DNA of 64,000 bases from Burkholderia ubonensis subsp. mesacidophila (lineage in GTDB: Bacteria; Pseudomonadota; Gammaproteobacteria; Burkholderiales; Burkholderiaceae). Within the stretch, counting starts at the first letter, position 1. Each line of letters starts with the position of its first letter. A program made the position numbers and the translations under genes. Below, in pieces: positions 44,143-53,342 of this stretch. A model generated the notes under the pieces. The model ran no database searches, had not been told where the DNA came from, and saw only the letters and a program-made list of their open reading frames with translations. The stretch is taken from NCBI RefSeq assembly GCF_002097715.1, contig NZ_CP020738.1, forward strand, positions 496,001 to 560,000, written 5' to 3'.

Positions 44143-44637
44143 ATGCCTCATCCCATTTCCCCTTTGGGCGCGGGTCACACCATTGTCAGCCTGGTGACGG
44201 TCGCCGCAGGTCTCTATAGCTTCGCCAGATATCAAAAGATCGATAGCACTACCCGGTCCGCCAGGATTTACCTGGCAGGGATGGTGGTATCCGTGTTCAC
44301 GTCGTTTGGTTTGTCCAGTACCGGCGGCTTCAATGTCGGGCACGCACTCGGCATCCTGGCGCTGCTCGCAACATCGGGCGGACTGCTCGTCCCGCGAATC
44401 GAAGTCCTGGGGCGTGCGCGGCTGTACCTATCCCAGGTCGCATTCACGTTCAGCTTCTTTCTGCTGTTGGTCCCCGGGATCAACGAGACGCTGACACGAC
44501 TGCCGGTTGGTCATCCCCTCGCGAATGGCCCCGAATCTCCAATCGTGCGCGGATCACTCGCCGCGTGGCTGGGTGTTTTTGTGCTGGGATCGATGTTGCA
44601 GTTTTTTTGGCTTCGTGCGTGCCGCAGTCGTACATGA
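44143..44637 (+). CDS. Small four-span membrane protein of unknown function
   Basis: 164 residues with four hydrophobic segments: HTIVSLVTVAAGLYSFARY, IYLAGMVVSVFTSFGL, ALGILALLATSGGLLVP and LYLSQVAFTFSFFLLLVPGI, and a fifth near the end (AAWLGVFVLGSMLQFFWLRA). The motif TRLPVGHPLANGPESPIV lies in a loop. It is not recognised as a named family. AAGGAG lies 15-20 nt before the ATG, farther than usual. Confidence 0.65.
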   Translation: MPHPISPLGAGHTIVSLVTVAAGLYSFARYQKIDSTTRSARIYLAGMVVSVFTSFGLSSTGGFNVGHALGILALLATSGGLLVPRIEVLGRARLYLSQVAFTFSFFLLLVPGINETLTRLPVGHPLANGPESPIVRGSLAAWLGVFVLGSMLQFFWLRACRSRT

Positions 44638-44716
44638 ATTTGCGGGGAGCGGTTTCGCTATCGTTTTGATGACGATTTCGGAAGTTCACTGGTGCAGCTT
44701 TCGATCTGCCCTCTGG

Positions 44717-44778
44717 AAGCGTTCCCCGCCTTACGGGGCGGGCCACTCCGCCAAAGGAGACTCCCTCCGGGAACGCTT
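44717..44778. repeat. 62-nt branched inverted-repeat structure
   Basis: Outer arms AAGCGTTCCC (44717-44726) and GGGAACGCTT (44769-44778) are perfect. Inside lie two smaller hairpins: CGCC-TTACGG-GGCG and CTCC-GCCAAA-GGAG, giving a three-way-junction fold. It lies between a membrane-protein gene and the glmS stop. A mobile-element end or structured RNA are both possible. Confidence 0.5.
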
Positions 44779-44820
44779 TCATTTCTCGCGAACAGCTGCC
44801 CTGACACGAAAGTCGGTTGC

Positions 44821-46650
44821 TCACTCCACCGTCACCGACTTCGCGAGATTCCTCGGCTTATCAATATCCGTCCCTCGCGCAATCGCCGCGTGATACGCGA
44901 GCAGTTGCATCGGCACCGTATGCAGGATCGGAGAAAGCGGCCCGTAGTACTCATTGAGCCGAATCACATCGATTCCTTCACCCGGCGCCAACCCGCAATC
45001 GACATCGGCGAACACGAACAGCCTGCCGTTACGTGCGCTGACCTCATGCATGTTCGACCGCAGCTTCTCCAGCAGCATGTCGTTCGGCGCGACGGCAATG
45101 ACCGGCATCTCGTTGCTGACGAGCGCAAGCGGCCCATGCTTGAGCTCCCCCGCCGGATAAGCCTCCGCGTGAATGTACGAAATCTCCTTCATCTTCAGCG
45201 CGCCTTCCAGCGCGATCGGGTAATGCATCCCGCGTCCGAGGAACAGCATGTTGTCCCGGCGCGCGAGCAGTTCCGACCACCCGGTGATCTGCGGTTCGAG
45301 CGCCAGCACCTTCGCGATCGCATCCGGAAGATGACGCAGCGCACGCAGATGCTGCTTCTCGTCGTCGTCGCTCAACCGGCCGCGCACCTGCGCGAGCGAC
45401 AGCGCGAGCAGGAACAGCGCGACCAGCTGCGTGGTGAACGCCTTCGTCGACGCCACACCGATCTCGATGCCCGCGCGCGTGACGAACTGCAACGCGCATT
45501 CGCGCATCAGCGCGCTGGTGGCCACATTGCAGATCGCGAGCGTATGCAGCATGCCCGTCTGCTTGGCCGCATGCACGGCGCCCAGCACGTCGGCCGTCTC
45601 GCCGCTTTGCGACACGGCGACGACGAGCGTCTTCGGGTTCGGCACGCTGTCGCGATAGCGGAACTCGCTGGCGATCTCGACGCTGGCCGGCACTTTCGCG
45701 AGGCTCTCGATCCAGTACTTCGCGGTCAGCGCCGCGTGATAGCTGCCGCCGCACGCGAGCAGCAGCACCGAATCGACGTCGTTCAGCACGCGCCACGCGT
45801 GGTCGCCGAACAGCTCCGGCATGATCGACGTGACGTCGAGCAGCGTATCGGCCACCGCTTGCGGCTGCTCGAAGATCTCCTTCTGCATGTAGTAGCGGTA
45901 CGACCCGAGGTCCGCCGCGCCGCTGTGCGCGGCGACGCGCTGCACGGCGCGCTCCACGCGCTGGCCGTTCGCATCGACGATCCAGTAGCGATGCAGCTGG
46001 ACGTCGGCGACGTCGCCGTTCTCCAGATAGGCGATCCGGTCCGTGATGCCGGCCAGCGCGATCGCGTCGGACGCGAGGAAATTCTCGCCGTCGCCGGCGC
46101 CGACCACGAGCGGCATGCCGTTGCGCGCGCCGACGATGCGGTGCGGCTCGTCGCGGCACATCACCGCGATCGCGTAGCTGCCGCGCAGGCGCGTGACCGC
46201 GCGCCGGACCGCATCGAACAGGTCGCCGTCGTACAGGTGATCGATCAGGTGCGCGATCGCCTCGCTGTCGGTCTGGCTCGCGAACACGTAGCCGTGCGCT
46301 TCGAGCTCCGCGCGCAGCGCGTCGCAGTTCTCGATGATGCCGTTGTGCGACAGCGCGATGCGCGCGTCGTCGTCGCCCGGCGAGAAATGCGGATGCGCGT
46401 TGAGCGTGACCGGCGCGCCGTGGGTCGCCCAGCGCGTGTGCGCAATGCCGGTGTAGCCGGACAGCGCGCGCTCGGCAATCTCGCGCCGCAGGTTGGCGAC
46501 GCGGTCGACGCTGCGCGCCCGCGCGAGCGCCCGGTCGCGGTACACGACGACGCCGCACGAGTCGTAGCCGCGGTATTCGAGCCGCTTCAGGCCATCGACG
46601 AGATTCGGCAGGATGTCCCGCTGGGCCACCGCCCCGACGATTCCACACAT
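44821..46650 (-). CDS. glmS: Glutamine-fructose-6-phosphate aminotransferase (isomerizing)
   Basis: 609 residues starting at the catalytic Cys ([36 protein letters not shown]). [10 protein letters not shown] and the glutaminase domain are followed by two SIS domains ([41 protein letters not shown]), ending [11 protein letters not shown]. It makes glucosamine-6-phosphate for peptidoglycan and LPS. It is divergent from an AsnC/Lrp gene, an arrangement consistent with a regulated accessory glmS. The inner ATG at 46650 is required because Cys must follow the start Met. Confidence 0.95.
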   Translation of the reverse strand: MCGIVGAVAQRDILPNLVDGLKRLEYRGYDSCGVVVYRDRALARARSVDRVANLRREIAERALSGYTGIAHTRWATHGAPVTLNAHPHFSPGDDDARIALSHNGIIENCDALRAELEAHGYVFASQTDSEAIAHLIDHLYDGDLFDAVRRAVTRLRGSYAIAVMCRDEPHRIVGARNGMPLVVGAGDGENFLASDAIALAGITDRIAYLENGDVADVQLHRYWIVDANGQRVERAVQRVAAHSGAADLGSYRYYMQKEIFEQPQAVADTLLDVTSIMPELFGDHAWRVLNDVDSVLLLACGGSYHAALTAKYWIESLAKVPASVEIASEFRYRDSVPNPKTLVVAVSQSGETADVLGAVHAAKQTGMLHTLAICNVATSALMRECALQFVTRAGIEIGVASTKAFTTQLVALFLLALSLAQVRGRLSDDDEKQHLRALRHLPDAIAKVLALEPQITGWSELLARRDNMLFLGRGMHYPIALEGALKMKEISYIHAEAYPAGELKHGPLALVSNEMPVIAVAPNDMLLEKLRSNMHEVSARNGRLFVFADVDCGLAPGEGIDVIRLNEYYGPLSPILHTVPMQLLAYHAAIARGTDIDKPRNLAKSVTVE

Positions 46651-46709
46651 ATCGCGCTCCGTAGAAGGTGCTGTTTCGATCAATGACAGCGATGGTAGAG
46701 GCGATGAAA

Positions 46710-46724
46710 TGGAATTAAATTTCA
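46710..46724. promoter_or_regulatory. AsnC/Lrp-type site, copy 1
   Basis: TGGAATTAAATTTCA lies 60 bp upstream of the glmS ATG and differs from copy 2 by one base. It is in the shared divergent region, the expected location for an AsnC operator. Confidence 0.6.
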
Positions 46725-46766
46725 AAAATATGGTAATGGTGAAACGAGAGGATCGTCGCGTATCAT

Positions 46767-46785
46767 GCTGAAATTAAATTTCAGC
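46767..46785. promoter_or_regulatory. AsnC/Lrp-type palindrome, copy 2
   Basis: GCTGAAATT-A-AATTTCAGC is a perfect palindrome with a single central base, 20 bp before the AsnC start. The inner 15 bases (46769-46783) match copy 1 in 14 of 15 positions. The two centres are 59 bp apart. Confidence 0.65.
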
Positions 46786-46805
46786 CTGAAAGAACGGGAG
46801 GCCCC

Positions 46806-47297
46806 TTGGCCAGCGTGACCCTCGACGATCTCGATCTCCGCATCCTCGCGATCCTGCAGGACGATGCGTCGGTGTCGAACCTGGAGCTGGCCGAGCGCGC
46901 GCTGTCGTCGCCGCCGACCTGCCTGCGCCGGGTGCGCCGGCTGCGGGACGCGGGGGTGATCCGGCGCCAGATCGCGATCCTCGATCAGCAGATGATCGGC
47001 TCGGCGGTCACCGCGATCATCGAGATCAGCCTCGACCGGCAGACGGCGGAGGACTACGACGCGTTCGAGCAATACGTGTGCGCGGAACCGGCGGTCACGC
47101 AGTGCTACCGCGTGTCGCCGGGGCCGGATTTCGTCGTGATCGCCGATCTCGCGGACGTCGCCGACTACGACGCGTTCGCGAGACGGCTGTTTACCGAGGC
47201 GTCGAACGTGCGCAACGTGCGGACGTTCTTCTCGACGCATCGCGCGAAGTTCGAGGCGAATGCGCCGGTCGCGCATGCGCTGCGCCGGCGGGCGTGA
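46806..47297 (+). CDS. Lrp/AsnC family transcriptional regulator
   Basis: 163 residues, probable TTG start at 46806 with GGGAGG four bases before it; GTG 46815 is an alternative. LDDLDLRILAILQDDASVSNLELAERALSSPPTCLRRVRRLRDAGVIRR is the AsnC HTH. The RAM/ACT-like domain contains ALSxP-linked strands and AEPAVTQCYRVSPGPDFVVIADLADVADYDAFARRLF. It likely controls glmS and itself through the paired palindromes. The effector is unknown (amino acid or amino sugar). Confidence 0.9.
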   Translation: MASVTLDDLDLRILAILQDDASVSNLELAERALSSPPTCLRRVRRLRDAGVIRRQIAILDQQMIGSAVTAIIEISLDRQTAEDYDAFEQYVCAEPAVTQCYRVSPGPDFVVIADLADVADYDAFARRLFTEASNVRNVRTFFSTHRAKFEANAPVAHALRRRA

Positions 47298-47324
47298 CGC
47301 TCGCCGCCGACGCATGCGTCGGGA

Positions 47325-48188
47325 TCACGCGGCGCGCGCGTCGTCCGTCGCGCCGTGCAACTGCAGCGGCTTGCCGACCCCGAAGCAATGCTGCGCGTCG
47401 GGAAACGCGTTGTGCCGAACGTCGTGCGCGTATTGCGCGATCGCGTCGCGCATCACGGCGTTCACATCCGCGTAGCGCTTCACGAAGCGGGGCGTATAGG
47501 CGTCGAAGCCGCCGATCATGTCCTCGGTCACGAGCACCTGGCCGTCGCATGTGGGCGACGCGCCGATGCCGATCGTCGGAATCGCGAGCGCGGCCGTGAT
47601 GTGGCGCGCGAGCGCTTCGGCGGTGCCCTCGATGACGACGCTGAACGCGCCGGCGGCTTCGACCGCGCGCGCCGCATCGAAGATGCGTTCGGCCGCGCGC
47701 GGCTCCAGCCCCTGCGCCTTGAAGCCGCCGGTCGCGTTCGCCTGTTGCGGCATGAGTCCGATGTGCGCCATGACGGGCACGCCGCGCTCGGTCAGGAAGC
47801 GGATCGTGTCGGCCATCTCCGCGCCGCCTTCGAGCTTCACGGCTTGCGCGCCGGTCTCGGCGAGCAGGCGCGCGGCGGAACGGAACGCCTGCGCGGGCGA
47901 TTCCTGATACGTCGCGAACGGCAGGTCGACGACGACGCACGCCTGTTGCGCGCCGCGCACGACGGCCGCGCCGTGCGCGATCATCATGTCCAGCGTGACG
48001 CCGAGCGTGCTCGGCATGCCGTACAGCACCATGCCGACGGAATCGCCGACGATGATGACGTCCGCGAAGGCGTCGACGAGCCTGGCCATCGGCGTCGAAT
48101 AGGCGGTCAGCGAGACGAGGCTGCCGGCGCCTTTCGTCGCGCGGATCGAGGTGACGGTTTTGCGATTGGTGGTAGTGTGCGCGCTCAT
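47325..48188 (-). CDS. panB: 3-methyl-2-oxobutanoate hydroxymethyltransferase
   Basis: 287 residues. [57 protein letters not shown] holds the Mg/ketoacid residues. [79 protein letters not shown] are all standard PanB motifs. It makes ketopantoate from 2-oxoisovalerate and methylenetetrahydrofolate. No panC or panD is adjacent, suggesting a second copy. The ATG at 48188 begins the conserved protein. Confidence 0.93.
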   Translation of the reverse strand: MSAHTTTNRKTVTSIRATKGAGSLVSLTAYSTPMARLVDAFADVIIVGDSVGMVLYGMPSTLGVTLDMMIAHGAAVVRGAQQACVVVDLPFATYQESPAQAFRSAARLLAETGAQAVKLEGGAEMADTIRFLTERGVPVMAHIGLMPQQANATGGFKAQGLEPRAAERIFDAARAVEAAGAFSVVIEGTAEALARHITAALAIPTIGIGASPTCDGQVLVTEDMIGGFDAYTPRFVKRYADVNAVMRDAIAQYAHDVRHNAFPDAQHCFGVGKPLQLHGATDDARAA

Positions 48189-48266
48189 GAACACATGCCG
48201 TGTCGGGTGAAGGTGCGTCAAGGTATCACCGCGCCCGTGCACGGAATGGCATTCGGAGGACGTCTT

Positions 48267-49094
48267 ATGCTGCTGGCAGGACAATCGGCCCAACCCTATG
48301 CTGTCCCGCCGGTGCCGGCGATGACGCGGCTGCCGAGGCCGCTGTTCGTCCGCGCATTCGAGATCCCGGGGCACGTCAGCGTCGAGGCGCACTGCCATCC
48401 GTGGGCGCAGCTGATGTATGCGACGGCGGGCGTGATCGAGGTCGACACGCCGCACGGGCGCCATCTGCTGCCGCCGCACTATGCGATGTGGATTCCGCCG
48501 CATGTGCCGCACGCGGTCGCGACGCGCGACTGCGTCGCGTTCCACAGCCTGTATCTGGACGAGGCGATCGTCGGCGACGGCTTCGACGACGCATGCCGGA
48601 TTCTGTGCATGACGCCGCTGCTGCGGGAACTGGTCGTCGCGACCGCGGAACTGCCGGTGAACTACGACGAAGCCGGCCCGGACGGCGCGCTCGTCTGCCT
48701 GATCGCCGATCGCATCCAGCGCCTGCGGCCGGCGCCGCTGACCGTGCCGCTGCCGCGCGATCCGCGCCTGCTGAAGATCGCCCGCGCGCTGCACGCCGAC
48801 CCCGGCGACGCGCGCAGCCTCGACGCGTGGGGGCAGCAGGTCGGCGCGACGCGCCGCACGCTGTCGCGCCTGTTCCGTCACGACACGGGGCTGTCGTTCA
48901 CCGAATGGCGGCAGGCCGTGCGTCTGCTGGCGGCGTTGCCGCTGCTCGAGGGCGGCGAGGCGGTCGGCGCGGTGGCGGCGCGACTGGGCTACGACTCGAC
49001 GTCGTCGTTCATCGGGCTGTTCCAGCAGAAATTCCACGTCACGCCCGGCGCGTTCGCGAAACGGGCGTCGCGGCGCATCGTCATGGCGGGCTGA
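48267..49094 (+). CDS. AraC family transcriptional regulator with cupin
   Basis: 275 residues. The cupin ([47 protein letters not shown]) is followed by AraC HTH motifs ([73 protein letters not shown]). GGAGGA lies six bases before the ATG at 48267. It is divergent from panB by 78 bp; whether it regulates panB is unknown. Confidence 0.88.
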   Translation: MLLAGQSAQPYAVPPVPAMTRLPRPLFVRAFEIPGHVSVEAHCHPWAQLMYATAGVIEVDTPHGRHLLPPHYAMWIPPHVPHAVATRDCVAFHSLYLDEAIVGDGFDDACRILCMTPLLRELVVATAELPVNYDEAGPDGALVCLIADRIQRLRPAPLTVPLPRDPRLLKIARALHADPGDARSLDAWGQQVGATRRTLSRLFRHDTGLSFTEWRQAVRLLAALPLLEGGEAVGAVAARLGYDSTSSFIGLFQQKFHVTPGAFAKRASRRIVMAG

Positions 49095-49128
49095 CGGGAC
49101 GCACGCGGCGCCGTCCCAAGCGCGCCAA

Positions 49129-49656
49129 TCAAAGCGCCAGCGTGTATTGCGCAGGATGGTCGGCGGCGGACCGGCGGCCGGCGCTTTCGAGCGACAGCAG
49201 CGCGCGCTTCCTGTCGATGCCGCCCGCATAGCCGGTGAGGCCGCCCGTCGCGCCGAGGATGCGATGGCACGGCACGATGATCGACACCGGATTGCGCCCG
49301 ACCGCGCCGCCCACTGCGCGCGCGGCGCTGACGGGCAGGCCGATGCGCTGCGTCAGCTCGCCGTAGGAGGCGAGTGCGCCGAACGGGATCGCCAGCAATT
49401 CCTTCCACACGCGCCGCTGGAATTCGGTGCCGCGCAGATGCAGCGGCACGGAGAAGGTCGTGCGCGCGCCGGCGAAGTACTCGGCGATTTCTTCCCGCGC
49501 CTGCTGCGCGACCGGTGACACGGGCAGATCGTTGTTCGCGATCGCGATCGACGGGAAATACTTTTGCCCGACGAAGAAGAGGCCCGTCAGGCAGCCGTCT
49601 TCCACGCGCACGAGGATGTCGCCCAGCGGGCTCGATATCAGGTTGCCGGGTGTCAT
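49129..49656 (-). CDS. ogt: Methylated-DNA--protein-cysteine methyltransferase
   Basis: 175 residues. [79 protein letters not shown] has the active-site Cys130 in PCHRI, the Arg finger region ([11 protein letters not shown]) and the conserved GGLTGYAGG. It repairs O6-alkylguanine in DNA by a suicide reaction. The N-terminal domain is of Ogt length, without an Ada domain. Confidence 0.94.
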   Translation of the reverse strand: MTPGNLISSPLGDILVRVEDGCLTGLFFVGQKYFPSIAIANNDLPVSPVAQQAREEIAEYFAGARTTFSVPLHLRGTEFQRRVWKELLAIPFGALASYGELTQRIGLPVSAARAVGGAVGRNPVSIIVPCHRILGATGGLTGYAGGIDRKRALLSLESAGRRSAADHPAQYTLAL

Positions 49657-49846
49657 TGCAGGTGTCCGGATCGAGGTTCAAGCGACGAATGTAAACCATC
49701 GCGGCCGCGCGTCCCGGCGACGAACCACGGCACGGGTAAAAAACGATTAACTCAGACCTGAACCTGAGTCGTATCTTCACACCGCTCGTTTAGAGATGAC
49801 TCATAGAAATCCCGCACTGGTCAGACGTCAGAAAACTCCCTATTCT

Positions 49847-49864
49847 TTGAAAAACGTTTTCCAA
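49847..49864. promoter_or_regulatory. LacI-type operator upstream of the MFS gene
   Basis: TTGAAAAACGTTTTCCAA is an 18-bp near-palindrome differing by one base from the operator before uronate dehydrogenase. It lies 118 bp before the transporter ATG. Confidence 0.75.
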
Positions 49865-49981
49865 AGCGATGGCGAAACGTGGCGCCGCGTGCGAGACCCG
49901 CGGCACACCCGCCCCGGTGCTCGTCGCCGGCAATGAACAAGCGCGCGGCACGACGAGCGGCGGCGCGCAACGGAGACATTC

Positions 49982-51271
49982 ATGCAATCTGCCGTCGTCG
50001 GCGTCGCGCGCGTCGCGAGCCGCTACCGCTGGGCCGTGTGCGGGCTGCTGTTCCTGGCCACCGTCATCAACTACATGGACCGGCAGATCCTCGGCCTGCT
50101 CGCGCCGATGCTCCAGCACGACATCGGCTGGACCCAGGTCCAGTACGGCCGCATCGTGATGGCGTTTTCCGCGTTCTATGCGATCGGCCTGCTGGGCTTC
50201 GGCCGCGTGGTGGACTGGCTCGGCACGCGCGTGTCGTATGCGCTGGCGATGCTGTTCTGGAGCATCGCCGCGATGCTGCATGCGGCCGTCGGTTCGGTGA
50301 CGGGCTTCGCGTTCGTGCGCGCGCTGCTCGGCATCGGCGAGGGCGGCAATTTCCCGGCGGCCATCAAGACCACGGCCGAATGGTTCCCGCGCCGCGAGCG
50401 CGCGCTCGCGACCGGCATCTTCAACTCGGGGGCGAACATCGGCGCGGTGTTCGCGCCGGCGATCATCCCGGCGATCGCGGTCTCCTACGGCTGGCGTGCG
50501 GCGTTCGTGATCATCGGCGCGGTCGGCCTGCTCTGGCTGGTCGTGTGGCTCGTGTTCTACCGTCCCGCCGACCCGCAGGCGCTCAGCCGGGCGTTCGACG
50601 AGCCGCGCGACGAAGCGGAAGCGCTCGACGCCGCCAACGCGAACGCCGGCGCGCCCGGCTGGGGCATGCTGCTGCGCAAGCGCGAAACGTGGGCGTTCCT
50701 GATCGGCAAGTTCCTGACCGATCCCGTCTGGTGGTTCTATCTGTTCTGGCTGCCGAAGTGGCTCAACGAGTCGCGCGGGATGGACATGCAGCACATCGGC
50801 CTGCCGCTCGTCTGCATCTATGCGCTCACGACCGTCGGCAGCATCGGCGGCGGCTGGATCTCGTCGACGATGCTGAGCTCCGGGTGGAGCGTGAACGCCG
50901 CGCGCAAGACCGCGATGCTGATCTGCGCATGCTGCGTGCTGCCGATCGCGTTCGTCTCGCAGGTCCAGAGCCTGTGGGCCGCGGTGCTGATCGTCGGCCT
51001 CGCCGCCGCCGCGCACCAGGGCTGGTCGGCGAACCTGTTCACGACCGCGTCGGACCTGTTTCCGCGCCGCGCGGTGGGGGCGGTGGTCGGCATCGGCGGG
51101 ATGGCCGGCTCGATCGGCGGCGTGCTGTTCTCCGAGGTGATCGGCCAGGTGCTGCAGCGCACGGGCCACTACTGGGTGCTGTTCGCGATCGGCGCGCTCG
51201 CCTACCTGCTGGCGCTCGCGGTCATGCATGCGCTCACGCCGCGCATGGCGCCCGCAAAGCTCGATGCGTGA
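49982..51271 (+). CDS. MFS transporter, ACS family (hexuronate/ExuT-like)
   Basis: 429 residues with 12 spans. RYRWAVCGLLFLATVINYMDRQILGLLAPMLQHDIGWTQVQYGRIVMAFSAFYAIGLLGFGRVVDWLGTRVSYA is the ACS-type N-terminus. ALLGIGEGGNFPAAIKTTAEWFPRRERALATGIFNSGANIGAVFAP is the conserved segment of hexuronate and glucarate importers. The shared operator with uronate dehydrogenase supports galacturonate or glucuronate as substrate. A GGAG ribosome site precedes the ATG. Confidence 0.9.
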   Translation: MQSAVVGVARVASRYRWAVCGLLFLATVINYMDRQILGLLAPMLQHDIGWTQVQYGRIVMAFSAFYAIGLLGFGRVVDWLGTRVSYALAMLFWSIAAMLHAAVGSVTGFAFVRALLGIGEGGNFPAAIKTTAEWFPRRERALATGIFNSGANIGAVFAPAIIPAIAVSYGWRAAFVIIGAVGLLWLVVWLVFYRPADPQALSRAFDEPRDEAEALDAANANAGAPGWGMLLRKRETWAFLIGKFLTDPVWWFYLFWLPKWLNESRGMDMQHIGLPLVCIYALTTVGSIGGGWISSTMLSSGWSVNAARKTAMLICACCVLPIAFVSQVQSLWAAVLIVGLAAAAHQGWSANLFTTASDLFPRRAVGAVVGIGGMAGSIGGVLFSEVIGQVLQRTGHYWVLFAIGALAYLLALAVMHALTPRMAPAKLDA

Positions 51272-51311
51272 TGTCGCAACCCGGGGCGTTCGCGGCTGCG
51301 CGCAGCCGCGT

Positions 51312-52304
51312 TCAGCGGCACGCGGCCGTCGAGCCCCTGACGATCAGCCGTGGCTCGAACGTCGAGTAGCCGGCGTCCGCATGGCCCGCGAGCGCGTCGA
51401 TCAGCTTCTGCATCGCGAGCTCGCCCATCTTCTCGCTCTGGATGTCGACGGTGGTCAGCGCGGGCGATGCGTACTCGCCATAAGGCACGTTGTCGATGCC
51501 CGCGACCGATACGTCCTGCGGCAGCCTGAAGCCGAGCGACGCGGCTTCCTTCATGAAGCCGAGCGCGATCAGGTCGTTGTAGCAGATCACGGCCTGCGGG
51601 CGCTGCGGCCCGAGCATCACGCGCGAGCACGCGCGTTCGCCGGCCTCGGCGGTCGGCGCATGCGCGTCGTGCACGTCGAGCGTGAGCCCCGCTTCCGCGA
51701 GGCAGTCGCGCGCGCCCTGGATGCGTTCGTCGTTGATGCGCGCCTGCCCGAAGCCGAGGTACGCGATGTGCCGGTGGCCGAGATTCAGCAGGTGGCGCGC
51801 GAGCATGTAGGTCGACAGCCGGCTGTCGATGCCGACGCCGGGAATCGGCAGGTCCGGGCTGCGCCGCAGCAGCACGAGCGGCTTGTGGAGCTCGAGCATC
51901 CAGCGCAGGCCCTCGTCGGGCAGGCGCGAGCTGACGATCAGCCCGTCGACGCGCGGTGCGAGCGCCTCGATCAGCGCGCGCTCGCGGGCCTGGTTCTCGT
52001 CGGTGTCGACGAGCAGCAGCGTGTAGTCGTGCTGGAGCGCGACCCGGTTCGCGCCTTTCACGACGTTCGTGAAGTGCGGATTGCTGATGTCGAGGATGAC
52101 GAGGCCGATGGTGCGCGTGCGCCCCGTGATCATCGAGCGGGCGAGCGGGTTCGAGCGATAGCCGAGCTTGTCGATCGCGGCCTTGAGCCGCGCCTCGACC
52201 GCCGGCGAGAAGCGCTGCGCGCCGTTCACGTACTTCGACACCGTCGCGACCGACACGCCCGCTTCGGCGGCGACGTCGCGAATCGTCGGGGAAACTTTTT
52301 TCAT
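51312..52304 (-). CDS. LacI family repressor of the uronate module
   Basis: 330 residues. The HTH and hinge are MKKVSPTIRDVAAEAGVSVATVSKYVNGAQRFSPAVEARLKAAIDKLGYRSNPLARSMITGRTRTIGLV. The periplasmic-binding-like core ends with GIDNVPYGEYASPALTTVDIQSEKMGELAMQKL. The inner ATG at 52304 begins the HTH. It lies between the transporter and uronate dehydrogenase genes and should bind the 18-bp operators near both. A half-site-like AACGTTTTC lies just before its own start. Confidence 0.93.
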   Translation of the reverse strand: MKKVSPTIRDVAAEAGVSVATVSKYVNGAQRFSPAVEARLKAAIDKLGYRSNPLARSMITGRTRTIGLVILDISNPHFTNVVKGANRVALQHDYTLLLVDTDENQARERALIEALAPRVDGLIVSSRLPDEGLRWMLELHKPLVLLRRSPDLPIPGVGIDSRLSTYMLARHLLNLGHRHIAYLGFGQARINDERIQGARDCLAEAGLTLDVHDAHAPTAEAGERACSRVMLGPQRPQAVICYNDLIALGFMKEAASLGFRLPQDVSVAGIDNVPYGEYASPALTTVDIQSEKMGELAMQKLIDALAGHADAGYSTFEPRLIVRGSTAACR

Positions 52305-52444
52305 GCGGAGGGTAACGTTTTCTTCGCTGAGCTCGGGATTGTGGCAGAAAAAGCCGGCGCACGGCCGGGTGCCGGGTATCGGCGCAACGCGCAAGCCGGG
52401 CGGCGGCTTGGGTCATTGACGTCGCGCCCGCATCAAACTTATAG

Positions 52445-52462
52445 TTGGAAAACGTTTTCCAA
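52445..52462. promoter_or_regulatory. LacI-type operator upstream of uronate dehydrogenase
   Basis: TTGGAAAACGTTTTCCAA is a perfect 18-bp palindrome with the central CG typical of LacI-family sites. It lies 24 bp before the udh ATG, so bound repressor would block transcription initiation or elongation. Confidence 0.85.
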
Positions 52463-52486
52463 TCAAGCCAGTTTCAAGGAGATTCG

Positions 52487-53320
52487 ATGAACGCCTCAAC
52501 CACCGAAGCGGGCAAGCCGTTCCGGCGCCTGCTGCTGACGGGCGCGGCCGGCAATCTGGGCTGCCAGTTGCGCGGCGCGCTGGCCGACTGGGCCGACGTC
52601 GTGCGCGTCAGCGACGTCGCGCCGCTGGGCGACGCGGCCGCGCACGAGGAGGTCCAGGTCGTCGACCTCGCGGACCGGCAGGCCGTCACGGCGCTCGTCG
52701 ACGGCGCTGATGCGATCGTGCATCTCGGCGGCATTTCGGTCGACGCGCCGTTCGACGACCTGCTCGAAGCGAACATCCGCGGCACGTACAACCTGTACGA
52801 AGCGGCGCGCAAGCACGGCGTGAAGCGGATCGTGTTCGCGAGCTCGAATCACGCGATCGGGTTTCATCCGGTGACGGAAGTGCTCGACGCCGATTCGCCG
52901 CAGCGTCCGGACAGCCTGTACGGCGTGACGAAGTGCTTCGGCGAGGCGCTGTCGCGCTACTACTTCGACCGCTTCGGCATCGAGACGGTGTGCCTGCGGA
53001 TCGGTTCGTCGTTCGAGGCGCCGAAGAATCCGCGCATGCTCGTCACCTATCTGAGCTATCGCGACTTCATCGAGCTCGTGCGCTGTTCGCTGCTGACGAA
53101 CCGCGTCGGGCACGTGGTCGTGTACGGCGTGTCGGACAATCCCGTCAAGTGGTGGGACAACACCAAGGCGGGCTTCCTCGGCTTTCGTCCGCGCGACAGT
53201 TCCGAGCAGTTCGCCGGGCGCTTCGCGCTCACCGCGCCGAGCACCGACTTCGACGATCCGGCCCAGCGTTTCCAGGGCGGCGGATTCGTCGTCGGGGAGC
53301 CGATGGAGCGGCGCGAATAG
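52487..53320 (+). CDS. udh: Uronate dehydrogenase (NAD-dependent)
   Basis: A 277-residue extended-SDR enzyme. LLLTGAAGNLGCQLRGAL is the NAD motif. AIVHLGGISVDAPFDDLLEANIRGTYNLYEAARKHGVKRIVFASSNHAIGF and PDSLYGVTKCFGEALSRYY hold the catalytic Ser/Tyr/Lys set. NPVKWWDNTKAGFLGFRPRDSSEQF is characteristic of uronate dehydrogenases. It oxidises galacturonate or glucuronate to the aldaric acid lactone. AAGGAG precedes the ATG. The aldarate dehydratase genes are not in this window. Confidence 0.93.
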   Translation: MNASTTEAGKPFRRLLLTGAAGNLGCQLRGALADWADVVRVSDVAPLGDAAAHEEVQVVDLADRQAVTALVDGADAIVHLGGISVDAPFDDLLEANIRGTYNLYEAARKHGVKRIVFASSNHAIGFHPVTEVLDADSPQRPDSLYGVTKCFGEALSRYYFDRFGIETVCLRIGSSFEAPKNPRMLVTYLSYRDFIELVRCSLLTNRVGHVVVYGVSDNPVKWWDNTKAGFLGFRPRDSSEQFAGRFALTAPSTDFDDPAQRFQGGGFVVGEPMERRE

Positions 53321-53342
53321 GTGATTCGGAGAACGGAACGGC

